DNA of 44,116 nucleotides from a virus: positions 1 to 44,116 of the IMG/VR virus record IMGVR_UViG_3300015242_000010; one strand, given 5' to 3'. This document shows positions 12,633-18,460 of the stretch, piece by piece (within the stretch, counting starts at the first letter, position 1; every line of letters starts with the position of its first letter). The notes beneath the pieces are model-generated. The model was not told the DNA's origin. It saw nothing but the letters and a program-made list of their open reading frames with translations, and did not search any database. The translations under genes were made by a program, and so were the position numbers.

Positions 12633-13012
12633 GGGGCGATAGGCGCGATGAGCTTCCAGTGTTTAAAATCGCACCTATCCTGGAGCACTATGGGTTTGAT
12701 TCGATACAGGATGATCGTGGATGGCATGCTGTAAGGTGTGCGTTTCATGGTGACCGACAAGCTTCAGCTTCGGTTAATACGGTGGATCAGGTCTTTAACT
12801 GTCATGCGGCAGACTGCCCTCGGGGTACGGCGACTCAGATCCTCATGAGAGAAGAAGGATTGACTTATGGCGAAGCTGTCAAACGAGCAAAGGAAATTTC
12901 TGGAGAGGGCAACCCTTCAGTACAGCGATCATCTAGGCGAGGCGGCAGGCGTTCTGGAAGCGCGAGGGATCGATCTGGAACACGCGCGTTCAAACGCACT
13001 TGGGGTGGTTAG
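12629..13012 (+). CDS. Primase zinc-binding domain protein, 127 aa
   Basis: This is the template-reading half of a DnaG-type primase. CAFHGDRQASASVNTVDQVF followed by NCHAADC matches the CHC2 zinc-binding fold of bacterial and phage primases. ATG 12629 overlaps the previous stop and has a GGAAGGATGAGG site. The C-terminal third is Arg/Ser/Gly-rich and overlaps the TOPRIM gene by 146 bases in another frame, so it may be coding by-product rather than folded protein. Confidence 0.82.
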   Translation: MRGDRRDELPVFKIAPILEHYGFDSIQDDRGWHAVRCAFHGDRQASASVNTVDQVFNCHAADCPRGTATQILMREEGLTYGEAVKRAKEISGEGNPSVQRSSRRGGRRSGSARDRSGTRAFKRTWGG

Positions 13013-13505
13013 GAACGCCTTGCCAGGGCACGAGCACCTTGAAGGCAGGCTTGCCATCCCCTACCTAACTGACTCTGGTCCTGTCAACATGAACTTTCGG
13101 TGCCTTCGGGATCACGACTGCAAAATGATTGAAGGGCATCAGAAGTACATGATGCAGAAGGGGCTGAAGTCCAATCTATACAACGTCCAGTCGCTCGCTC
13201 ATGCTGATGAGTGGATCGGCCTGACCGAGGGTGAGATCGATTGCCTTACCTTGACTCAGATCGGCGTTCCTGCTGTAGCTATCGGCGGAGCGAAGAAGTG
13301 GGTACCGTATTGGACTAACGTTTTCGAGGACTTCTCTCGCATCTACCTCTTCTCTGATGGAGACAAGGCGGGTCAGGAGTTTTATGACCGCGTGTCGGAC
13401 CACGTGCCGAACGTGATTCGTGTTAAGATGGATCCTGGTGAGGATGTCAACTCGATGTATCTTTCGAGGGGGGAAGACTACCTACTAGGCAGGATCAAGA
13501 AGTGA
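12867..13505 (+). CDS. Primase TOPRIM catalytic subunit, 212 aa
   Basis: This is the primer-synthesis half of a DnaG-like primase. GLTEGEIDCLTL gives the TOPRIM glutamate, IYLFSDGDKAGQEF the DxD motif, and MDPGEDVNSMYL the third acidic motif. ATG 12867 has its own AGAAGAAGG site inside the zinc-domain gene. Many phages encode both halves as one protein; here the frames differ by +1. Separate translation is favoured, with ribosomal frameshifting possible. Confidence 0.87.
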   Translation: MAKLSNEQRKFLERATLQYSDHLGEAAGVLEARGIDLEHARSNALGVVRNALPGHEHLEGRLAIPYLTDSGPVNMNFRCLRDHDCKMIEGHQKYMMQKGLKSNLYNVQSLAHADEWIGLTEGEIDCLTLTQIGVPAVAIGGAKKWVPYWTNVFEDFSRIYLFSDGDKAGQEFYDRVSDHVPNVIRVKMDPGEDVNSMYLSRGEDYLLGRIKK

Positions 13506-13843
13506 TATTGGATGAAGAGCGTTGGGGCCGATCTCTGCGGCCTCGTTTCCAAGAAAACTGGAAGCAGATGATTCGAGAGGAACTGGAAGAAATGACCGAG
13601 CCCAGTTACATTTACATCATCATCAATGAGTGGCAGCCTTCAAGTTCCGACAACAGCTCGCAAGAGATTGTTGGAATGAGGTACTTCTCTACCGAGGATG
13701 AGGCTTGGGATCGCTTGTATGATATTGCAGATTCTTACGGTGGTGGGCTTGGGATGAATGAGTCTAGCTTTGCCCTACCAGCCGCCGACGCCATCGACTG
13801 GCAGGAGTACCGTATCGAGGAGCTGTTTTATGGCAAAGCATAA
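13502..13843 (+). CDS. Unknown protein, 113 aa
   Basis: GTG 13502 overlaps the primase stop (GTGA). The product has an acidic helical start (FQENWKQMIREELEEM) and a beta segment (YIYIIINEWQ), then WDRLYDIADSYGGG and a YRIEELFYG end. No family recognised. Confidence 0.65.
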   Translation: MILDEERWGRSLRPRFQENWKQMIREELEEMTEPSYIYIIINEWQPSSSDNSSQEIVGMRYFSTEDEAWDRLYDIADSYGGGLGMNESSFALPAADAIDWQEYRIEELFYGKA

Positions 13844-13979
13844 ACAGAGGCAAAGGGACATCCAGAAGAAGGCTGATGATTTCGATCAGATGTGGGAGGA
13901 TTCCCTTAGGCGAGCGAGGGAAAAGGGGATTCCCGACCTGCCAGAGCCGAGTCAATACGGAAACAATCCAAATCGATGA
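13830..13979 (+). CDS. Small basic helical protein, 49 aa
   Basis: ATG 13830 overlaps the previous gene by 14 bases with GAGGAG upstream. The start is strongly basic (AKHKQRQRDIQKKADDFDQM) and the C-terminus Pro-rich. Stop coupled by ATGA. Confidence 0.52.
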   Translation: MAKHKQRQRDIQKKADDFDQMWEDSLRRAREKGIPDLPEPSQYGNNPNR

Positions 13980-14110
13980 ACGATAGGCCAGGGTGGGATG
14001 ATGCGCTTATCTTCATCGTCAAGGTCTGGCCTGACCGTGCGGCTCGCCCCCACCGCAGGGTGGGGGCGGTTGTCGTCAAAGATATCGGAAGGATTGTCAT
14101 CCATGAGTGA
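13976..14110 (+). CDS. Small unknown protein, 44 aa
   Basis: ATG 13976 overlaps the previous stop. The middle of the gene contains a GC-rich hairpin (about 14046-14066) that encodes RPHRRVGA. The sequence ends in a beta-like VVVKDIGRIVIHE. The weak ribosome site implies reliance on coupling. Confidence 0.45.
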   Translation: MNDRPGWDDALIFIVKVWPDRAARPHRRVGAVVVKDIGRIVIHE

Positions 14111-14573
14111 TGAATGGTGTTATCATTATTGTGCATGTAGTGGGGTTTGCAAGGTCGACTGTACTTTTGAGTACTGCAACCCCCTCGGGCGGAAGAGGGA
14201 AGAAGTGAGCAGTCCTAATAGTTGGATTGAGAGTTCAATTGATGAGCTCCTAGTTACTTTGGTCAATAAGAACCATGATTATCGTATTGACGGTGGAGAG
14301 TTCTCTAACTTTGAGTTCGCCGCTCAAGCGGCGGGCCTTGGGGTGCGAGATGTTTTGATGTCGCAGATCGCGATTAAGTTCGGCCGTATCCGTGGACTCG
14401 ATGACTCTTCGGCTAACTATGAATCAGTCATGGATTCCTTTGGAGATCTGGCTGGATACGCGATCATTGCTTTTGCTTATGAGCGACAGCAGATTTTTGG
14501 TGACGACATGACTCACAAGAGTGCCTGTGGGGCGGATGCGGAAGAATGGGATGAGGAAGACTATGCCAGATGA
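14103..14573 (+). CDS. DUF1599-like nucleotide-modification-associated protein, 156 aa
   Basis: Likely acts on nucleotides. The core (LVNKNHDYRIDGGEFSNFEF, then DVLMSQIAIKFGRI and a closing DSFGDLAGYAIIA) follows the helical pattern of DUF1599, the 'nucleotide modification associated domain 1' relatives of MazG. It is preceded by a Cys-rich extension (CYHYCACSGVCKVDC, FEYC) that could bind metal and is unusual for the family as I know it. ATG 14103 overlaps the previous stop. Confidence 0.68.
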   Translation: MSDEWCYHYCACSGVCKVDCTFEYCNPLGRKREEVSSPNSWIESSIDELLVTLVNKNHDYRIDGGEFSNFEFAAQAAGLGVRDVLMSQIAIKFGRIRGLDDSSANYESVMDSFGDLAGYAIIAFAYERQQIFGDDMTHKSACGADAEEWDEEDYAR

Positions 14574-14643
14574 GGACGAAGAGTCGTGGTGCACCGACGA
14601 GCCGATTGAAGAAGAGATCATCTACGTCCAGGAGGACTGCTGA
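14563..14643 (+). CDS. Micro acidic protein, 26 aa
   Basis: ATG 14563 follows GAGGAAGACT and overlaps the previous gene by 11 bases. Nearly half of the residues are Asp or Glu, with one Cys at each end of the protein. Coupled to the next at TGATG. Possible DNA mimic or spacer gene (inference). Confidence 0.42.
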   Translation: MPDEDEESWCTDEPIEEEIIYVQEDC

Positions 14644-14819
14644 TGAACAAGGATCGGGAACAGACGGCAGCACACAACTGCATGGTGGAGATCGGGCACG
14701 TGCTTCGCGCCTATGGCTTCGATCTAGAGGGGTACGCAGACGGACTCTTCCTCGTCGGGAAACAGTCGACCTGGCACATGTTCCTTGGCATCGGCGAAGT
14801 TGGGGAGTACGATGCTTAG
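14643..14819 (+). CDS. Small unknown protein, 58 aa
   Basis: ATG 14643 overlaps the previous stop by one base and follows CAGGAGGA. The product is a compact soluble protein (CMVEIGHVLRAYGFDLEGYA) with Trp/Phe near the end. No motif recognised. Confidence 0.55.
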   Translation: MNKDREQTAAHNCMVEIGHVLRAYGFDLEGYADGLFLVGKQSTWHMFLGIGEVGEYDA

Positions 14820-14943
14820 TCCGTTCCTGCTCGACCTGATCGCAAACGAAGAGGATGTTCCGATGGATGATCCGCAGCGTGACCCTAATTGGTGCCACTC
14901 GTGCGGTAGGATGGGGCCTTGCCCCGGAGAGTCAGGACACTGA
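14812..14943 (+). CDS. Small zinc-knuckle protein, 43 aa
   Basis: ATG 14812 overlaps the previous gene by 8 bases after GGGGAG. A hydrophobic start (LSPFLLDLIA) precedes WCHSCGRMGPCPGESGH, a Cys/His cluster fit for one metal ion. Confidence 0.5.
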   Translation: MLSPFLLDLIANEEDVPMDDPQRDPNWCHSCGRMGPCPGESGH

Positions 14944-15014
14944 TGACTTGGCAAGACGAGCTTCGATGCGCTGGATGTCACAAGACTTTCGATGAATGCA
15001 AGTGCGCAAAATGA
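14943..15014 (+). CDS. Micro zinc-knuckle protein, 23 aa
   Basis: ATG 14943 overlaps the previous stop (TGATG). RCAGCHKTFDECKCAK contains two CxxC-like pairs in a 23-residue product, close to the minimum for a zinc fold. Support is coupling and the Cys pattern only. Confidence 0.42.
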   Translation: MTWQDELRCAGCHKTFDECKCAK

Positions 15015-15106
15015 CTCATGACTATGCTGAAGACGAAACGACTTTCGACCCCGACGAACAGTGGCTTGAGGGTCACGACGAGGAGCTGGACGAGGATGAT
15101 CTGTAA
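15011..15106 (+). CDS. Micro acidic protein, 31 aa
   Basis: ATG 15011 overlaps the previous stop (ATGA). About half of the residues are Asp or Glu, without Cys. It repeats the local alternation of zinc-knuckle and acidic micro genes. Confidence 0.42.
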   Translation: MTHDYAEDETTFDPDEQWLEGHDEELDEDDL

Positions 15107-15254
15107 GGAATGCGCAAATGAGGAGGATGGGAAGTCGTGGCCCATCCCGTTCCGCAAGACTGAAGGCAATGGACATGCCGCCTGCAAGGGTGGTACTCAC
15201 TGCATGTGCCAGCATCGCACCGGGCCGGACTTGTACGTTAAGGGGACCAAGTGA
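15096..15254 (+). CDS. Small zinc-ribbon protein, 52 aa
   Basis: ATG 15096 overlaps the previous gene by 11 bases. ICKECANEEDG supplies CxxC, and HAACKGGTHCMCQHRTGPD supplies three more Cys and three His. This is a good zinc-ribbon candidate. The stop overlaps the next start (GTGA). Confidence 0.55.
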   Translation: MICKECANEEDGKSWPIPFRKTEGNGHAACKGGTHCMCQHRTGPDLYVKGTK

Positions 15255-15490
15255 CAAGTAGGAATGTTAAGCAAAATATTCACTACATCCCCGAGAATGA
15301 GGATCCCCACCTTAAGATTACGCTTGGAGACAAGCGTGCGGAGCTTACTGTAACGCTCTCCTTCGATGGAGACTTCCTGTCCTTGTATAATCTCCCAGGG
15401 GATAGTGACATTAAGCCCACTGAGGACTTTGCTCGTGGAGAATTGTCCTACAAAGTGCTTGCGTATGTGGCTAGACTGTTTGCGGAGTGA
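15251..15490 (+). CDS. Unknown protein, 79 aa
   Basis: GTG 15251 overlaps the previous stop. The sequence is beta-rich (HLKITLGDKRAELTVTLSFD) with a helical end (YKVLAYVARLFAE). No family recognised. Confidence 0.6.
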   Translation: MTSRNVKQNIHYIPENEDPHLKITLGDKRAELTVTLSFDGDFLSLYNLPGDSDIKPTEDFARGELSYKVLAYVARLFAE

Positions 15491-15500
15491 GGGTGGTTAG

Positions 15501-15827
15501 ATGGCAGTGCCGGAGTTGCCTACGCGTTGGGACTCGATGGGATTCGGGGAAGCACGCGACTATATGTTTGAAGCGTTCGGAGTATCGTCTGATTATTCAG
15601 GAGAAAAGGTGATCTATCGATACGACTATTACGAACAGAAGAAAATAGCCAAGGATGTTGCTTACGATCTGATTCTAAAGCATGGTGATGGTGTGGGCGC
15701 TCGGCGTATCACCAAAGCTCTTGAGGCTGCGACTGACAATGTAACCATAGAAGAGCACAAGAAGATTGAAGAATTCGTAAAAAACTACGTCAAGCACGCA
15801 ATAGTAGTGGTAAGCTTTAAGGATTAA
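15501..15827 (+). CDS. Unknown protein, 108 aa
   Basis: ATG 15501 follows GAGGGTGG. The product has an aromatic centre (EKVIYRYDYYEQKKIAKDVA) and a charged helical C-terminus (NVTIEEHKKIEEFVKNYVKH). It is the last gene of the replication operon. Its stop codon lies in the first copy of a 16-base repeat. Confidence 0.65.
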   Translation: MAVPELPTRWDSMGFGEARDYMFEAFGVSSDYSGEKVIYRYDYYEQKKIAKDVAYDLILKHGDGVGARRITKALEAATDNVTIEEHKKIEEFVKNYVKHAIVVVSFKD

Positions 15828-15934
15828 AACACTTTGAAGACCCCGAGCGGCCCCTGCGAAAGCATGCTTCCGGGGTTAGAAGTAGGTAGGCGGCTCACCA
15901 CCAAAGTGGTGGTGAGCCTTAAGGATTAAAACAC
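15817..15934. repeat. 16-bp direct repeat flanking a hairpin region
   Basis: TTAAGGATTAAAACAC occurs at 15817-15832, over the stop codon of the gene before, and at 15919-15934. With the preceding bases the match is 19 of 20. Between the copies lie CCCCG/CGGGG (15841-15875) and an 11-bp hairpin GGCTCACCACC/GGTGGTGAGCC (15892-15918). The 102-base period suggests an insertion or duplication that copied the gene end. Confidence 0.6.
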
Positions 15935-15940
15935 AAAAAA

Positions 15941-15979
15941 CCCCGATGATAGAATGATCATGTCATTCTATCATCGGGG
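15941..15979. terminator. 17-bp perfect stem terminator, strongest for leftward transcripts
   Basis: 15941-15957 and 15963-15979 are exact reverse complements with loop TCATG. On the plus strand it is followed by CCGTTTG and preceded by six As. Read leftward, the stem is followed by TTTTTTGTGTTTT, a classic intrinsic terminator tail. It can act on both strands but best stops leftward transcription. Confidence 0.8.
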
Positions 15980-16001
15980 CCGTTTGACTAAGGAGAGCTT
16001 T

Positions 16002-16160
16002 GTGACTGAGGTGCTGATCGATGGGTGGTATCGAACGTTGGATTCTATGCCATCATGGTTGCCACCCGACTTCTCCCCCGCCGACATAGGCGAGCTGACA
16101 GATGCCGAGGAAGCCAGGCTTAAGGCCTGGCTTTTGGGTAGAATTGGCGGGGTGGGGTGA
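16002..16160 (+). CDS. Small unknown protein, 52 aa
   Basis: GTG 16002 is preceded by AAGGAGAG; an upstream ATG at 15954 lies in the terminator loop and is rejected. DFSPADIGELTDAEEARLKA resembles a short helical hairpin. Coupled by GTGA to the first membrane protein. Confidence 0.58.
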   Translation: MTEVLIDGWYRTLDSMPSWLPPDFSPADIGELTDAEEARLKAWLLGRIGGVG

Positions 16161-16504
16161 AAGCCTTCGAGAGGGTTTGGGATTGGACTGAGAGTAGGAT
16201 TTCGCCTTATGGTGCAGTGATAGCCATGGCTGCGTCAGTAATTCCGATCCCCTTTGCGGGGTATAGCCTTGGTGCATTGTGGGGGTCGGTTCTTTATCAC
16301 GTTCGCATCGACATACATCCAGCGGTGGCATACATTATTGCTCTTGCCGCCATCGCTATAGCTTCTCGTCGCCTCGTCCGCCGTGTCCACGCACAAGTGG
16401 GTGCGTCATGGTCTTTGTTTCTACTATCCTGCTCGGTTGTTGGCGCCTTCTATGGCGTCATCCGATTTGTTGATATCGTGACGATAACAACTGGAGTGTC
16501 CTAA
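16157..16504 (+). CDS. Integral membrane protein, 115 aa
   Basis: GTG 16157 is coupled to the previous stop. About three hydrophobic spans are visible: AVIAMAASVIPIPFAGYSLG, then AYIIALAAIAIA, then LFLLSCSVVGAFYGVI, with Arg-rich loops. The small size and position at the end of an operon recall plasmid-spread (Spd-like) membrane proteins of actinobacteria, but this is inference. Confidence 0.65.
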   Translation: MKAFERVWDWTESRISPYGAVIAMAASVIPIPFAGYSLGALWGSVLYHVRIDIHPAVAYIIALAAIAIASRRLVRRVHAQVGASWSLFLLSCSVVGAFYGVIRFVDIVTITTGVS

Positions 16505-17007
16505 TGAACGTCCCCTTGACGATTTCCGGACTTGGATTGTCTGGCATCGTTCTGTTCCTTAACTTGCGCACGTGGTGGAGGGGTAAGAGGGAGATCAAGA
16601 ACCTAAAGTCGTTTGGGTTAGGCGCCCTGGGGGGCGCCTCTCTTCTCCTGTGCGTTGGCGGCATCTTCAGATGGGTCGCCATAAAAACTGTGTCAACCAA
16701 CAGTGCAGCTGGTGGTGTTGTTGTATCTAAGGCTACTGGAGTGCAGGGGTCTGGGTTTCTAGCCCACGGATCAATGGGGGTTATCACTGTAGCTGGAGCC
16801 TGGATCCTTCTCCTTGCGATTGTTGGTATTGGATTCATCTGGTACGGTGCTAATAAAGTAGATCGCCATCGAATGCTAGGTGGGGCTTATTGTGGCGTGA
16901 CGCTGTGCGCTACGGCTGGCATCGCTCATCTGATGGCATGGCTTCCCAGCATTTACAATGGACTAGGTGGACTGATCGCTTCCGTTCTGAGCGGTAAAGC
17001 CTTGTGA
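16504..17007 (+). CDS. Integral membrane protein, 167 aa
   Basis: ATG 16504 overlaps the previous stop. Four spans are likely: LTISGLGLSGIVLFLNL, FGLGALGGASLLLCVGGIF, VAGAWILLLAIVGIGFIWYG, and a Gly/Ala-rich one near AYCGVTLCATAGIAHLMAW. A basic first cytoplasmic loop (RGKREIKNLK) sets the N-terminus outside. No family is recognised. Confidence 0.68.
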   Translation: MNVPLTISGLGLSGIVLFLNLRTWWRGKREIKNLKSFGLGALGGASLLLCVGGIFRWVAIKTVSTNSAAGGVVVSKATGVQGSGFLAHGSMGVITVAGAWILLLAIVGIGFIWYGANKVDRHRMLGGAYCGVTLCATAGIAHLMAWLPSIYNGLGGLIASVLSGKAL

Positions 17008-17540
17008 ACATAGTGACGATCGTCAATCGAGCGGCGGAGGGGAGCAGCATTCTCGGCAAGGCCCTTGGGGGCAAGCTCGCTGACTGGTGTCAGGCTGGTA
17101 GGCGAAATGATTTAAAGGGATGGAATGCTGGACTCGGCCCGCTCTTGCGGGCCGCTACCCTCGTTGGCGCATGCATTGTGCTGGCAATGGTGCTGAACCG
17201 TCATCGGGATTTGATGTGGTTGCTGGTGGGGGTGTGGATCATCTTTGCTCTCAGGGTTCCGCAGGAGGAGAGTCCTGAAGAGGTTGTCGAAGTAGGCGAA
17301 GGGTACTCTGTTACAGATCTAGTAAGAGACCTGATTGCCAACGACGAAGGGGTGCATCTTAAAGAGCTCTATCCTGCCATGCGGGAGGAGTTTGAGGAGC
17401 TAGCTAAAGCCACAGACAAGGAGCTTCGCCAGGTCCTCGTCAACAACTCTTTGGAGGTATCTCGAACGACGCGATCTAAGGGAGTGGCAGGGCGATCTGG
17501 CATTCGCCGTTCTTCCCTGCCACTCCTTGAGGATCTATAG
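17004..17540 (+). CDS. Membrane-anchored winged-helix-like protein, 178 aa
   Basis: GTG 17004 is coupled to the previous gene. Two spans (LLRAATLVGACIVLAMVL and LMWLLVGVWIIFALRV) are followed by a cytoplasmic domain of about 80 residues (SVTDLVRDLIANDEGVHLKE, then LAKATDKELRQVLVNN and a basic beta-hairpin-like end). That pattern resembles a winged helix of the type found in actinobacterial plasmid and phage membrane proteins with a GVHL motif. If it binds DNA, it would tether DNA to the membrane (inference). Confidence 0.65.
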   Translation: MNIVTIVNRAAEGSSILGKALGGKLADWCQAGRRNDLKGWNAGLGPLLRAATLVGACIVLAMVLNRHRDLMWLLVGVWIIFALRVPQEESPEEVVEVGEGYSVTDLVRDLIANDEGVHLKELYPAMREEFEELAKATDKELRQVLVNNSLEVSRTTRSKGVAGRSGIRRSSLPLLEDL

Positions 17541-17546
17541 AGATCC
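17531..17546. repeat. Palindrome at the convergent gene ends
   Basis: GGATCT-ATAG-AGATCC carries the stops of the rightward gene (17538-17540) and the leftward gene (17535-17537), which overlap by 6 bases. There is no U tract, so it is a weak terminator at best. Confidence 0.55.
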
Positions 17547-17756
17547 GTCTGCGTGTAGCCCAATCTTCCTAAAGAAGGGGACCAGTTGTGGGATGCTCAT
17601 CAACCGTGATAGTAGGGCCGAAAGGCCCGCTACGATCGCACCCACCCCCAAGGAAGCATTCAGGCCAAGTGCAGGGAGTATCGCTGGGCTGACAAGCAAA
17701 AGGGACAGGGCTACTTGCACGCCCGTCCGAAGCGCTCTCTTCCATTCTGACCTCAC
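17535..17756 (-). CDS. Small membrane protein, holin candidate, 73 aa
   Basis: GTG 17756 overlaps the preceding gene's stop (GTGA). A basic start (RSEWKRALR) is followed by two hydrophobic spans (TGVQVALSLLLVSPAILPAL and GVGAIVAGLSALLSRLM) and a basic end. That size and topology fit a class II-type holin. It is the last leftward gene, next to a peptidoglycan-binding protein, but the amidase lies 24 kb away in the same operon, so the assignment is not secure. Confidence 0.55.
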   Translation of the reverse strand: MRSEWKRALRTGVQVALSLLLVSPAILPALGLNASLGVGAIVAGLSALLSRLMSIPQLVPFFRKIGLHADGSL

Positions 17757-17911
17757 TTCTTCCGCCTAATTTTAGGGGCCGCCTTCTTGGCGGCCTTTTT
17801 CTTTCCAGTAACCTTGCCGCCGTATTCCTTGTCCCAACGTGCGGCGATGTCGGGATGTTGGACGTGCATGAATGCACGCTGCTTGGCACTTTTATATGGA
17901 ATAGTAACCAC
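17753..17911 (-). CDS. Small basic conserved phage protein, 52 aa
   Basis: GTG 17911 overlaps the previous gene and has AGAAGG before it. SAKQRAFMHVQHPDIAARWD followed by KEYGGK is a pattern I recognise from many actinophage and other phage small proteins of unknown role. The tail is Lys/Ala/Arg-rich, suggesting nucleic-acid binding. Coupled by GTGA to the holin candidate. Confidence 0.72.
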   Translation of the reverse strand: MVTIPYKSAKQRAFMHVQHPDIAARWDKEYGGKVTGKKKAAKKAAPKIRRKK

Positions 17912-18128
17912 GCACCTTCTCTACTTGTTCGGCAGTGGCCCTGTCGAGGACTCCAGTGACGGGGAGCTTGAACAGGCTCTGAAGACCCCTCATGTGGGAG
18001 ATGGTAGATTCATCCATTTCTCCAGTGACAGTGCAGCGCAGTACGCGCTGCACGTGCATGACCGCATTTCTTTCAAACTCCGTCGTTGGTCGGATGATGG
18101 TACGCTTAAACCAAGACAGTTCCATCAT
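17892..18128 (-). CDS. Peptidoglycan-binding domain protein, 78 aa
   Basis: A single PG_binding_1-type domain: VMHVQRVLRCTVTGEMDEST then MRGLQSLFKLPVTGVLDRAT, the two half-repeats of the fold. It has no catalytic domain or signal peptide. It may target another lysis or tail protein to the wall. ATG 18128 overlaps the previous stop (ATGA). Confidence 0.78.
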   Translation of the reverse strand: MMELSWFKRTIIRPTTEFERNAVMHVQRVLRCTVTGEMDESTISHMRGLQSLFKLPVTGVLDRATAEQVEKVRGYYSI

Positions 18129-18445
18129 GCACCTACCTTGGTTGCGATTCTGTCAACGACCCCCCAGACTCCCATGACACCCTCTCGCACTGCTTCTACT
18201 TGTGCGCGTTGAGTGACCAGCCCCTCTAGGAGATCTACCCTTGAGCCGAGGTCTTTGAGTCGGGCGTCTTTTTCCTCACCGAGAGTGGTGAGTGTATCTA
18301 CGCGGACCTGGAGAAGCTCTACGGTGCCGATGGCTATATCCAAAGCCTGCCCACCAGCCACCCTGCGTCCTCCAACAAAACCACCAGCAGCACCTATAGC
18401 CCCAGCTATAGCGCTTATTGCTGCTGTGATTGTCCCTGCGTCCAT
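18125..18445 (-). CDS. Membrane-anchored coiled-coil protein, 106 aa
   Basis: ATG 18445 has GGGAGAGTAGGAAG upstream. A Gly/Ala hydrophobic N-terminus (ITAAISAIAGAIGAAGGFVG) is followed by heptad-like helix (LLQVRVDTLTTLGEEKDARL and LGSRVDLLEGLVTQ). This form is common among proteins encoded beside holins. A lysis accessory role is inferred from context. Confidence 0.6.
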   Translation of the reverse strand: MDAGTITAAISAIAGAIGAAGGFVGGRRVAGGQALDIAIGTVELLQVRVDTLTTLGEEKDARLKDLGSRVDLLEGLVTQRAQVEAVREGVMGVWGVVDRIATKVGA

Positions 18446-18460
18446 CTTCCTACTCTCCCT

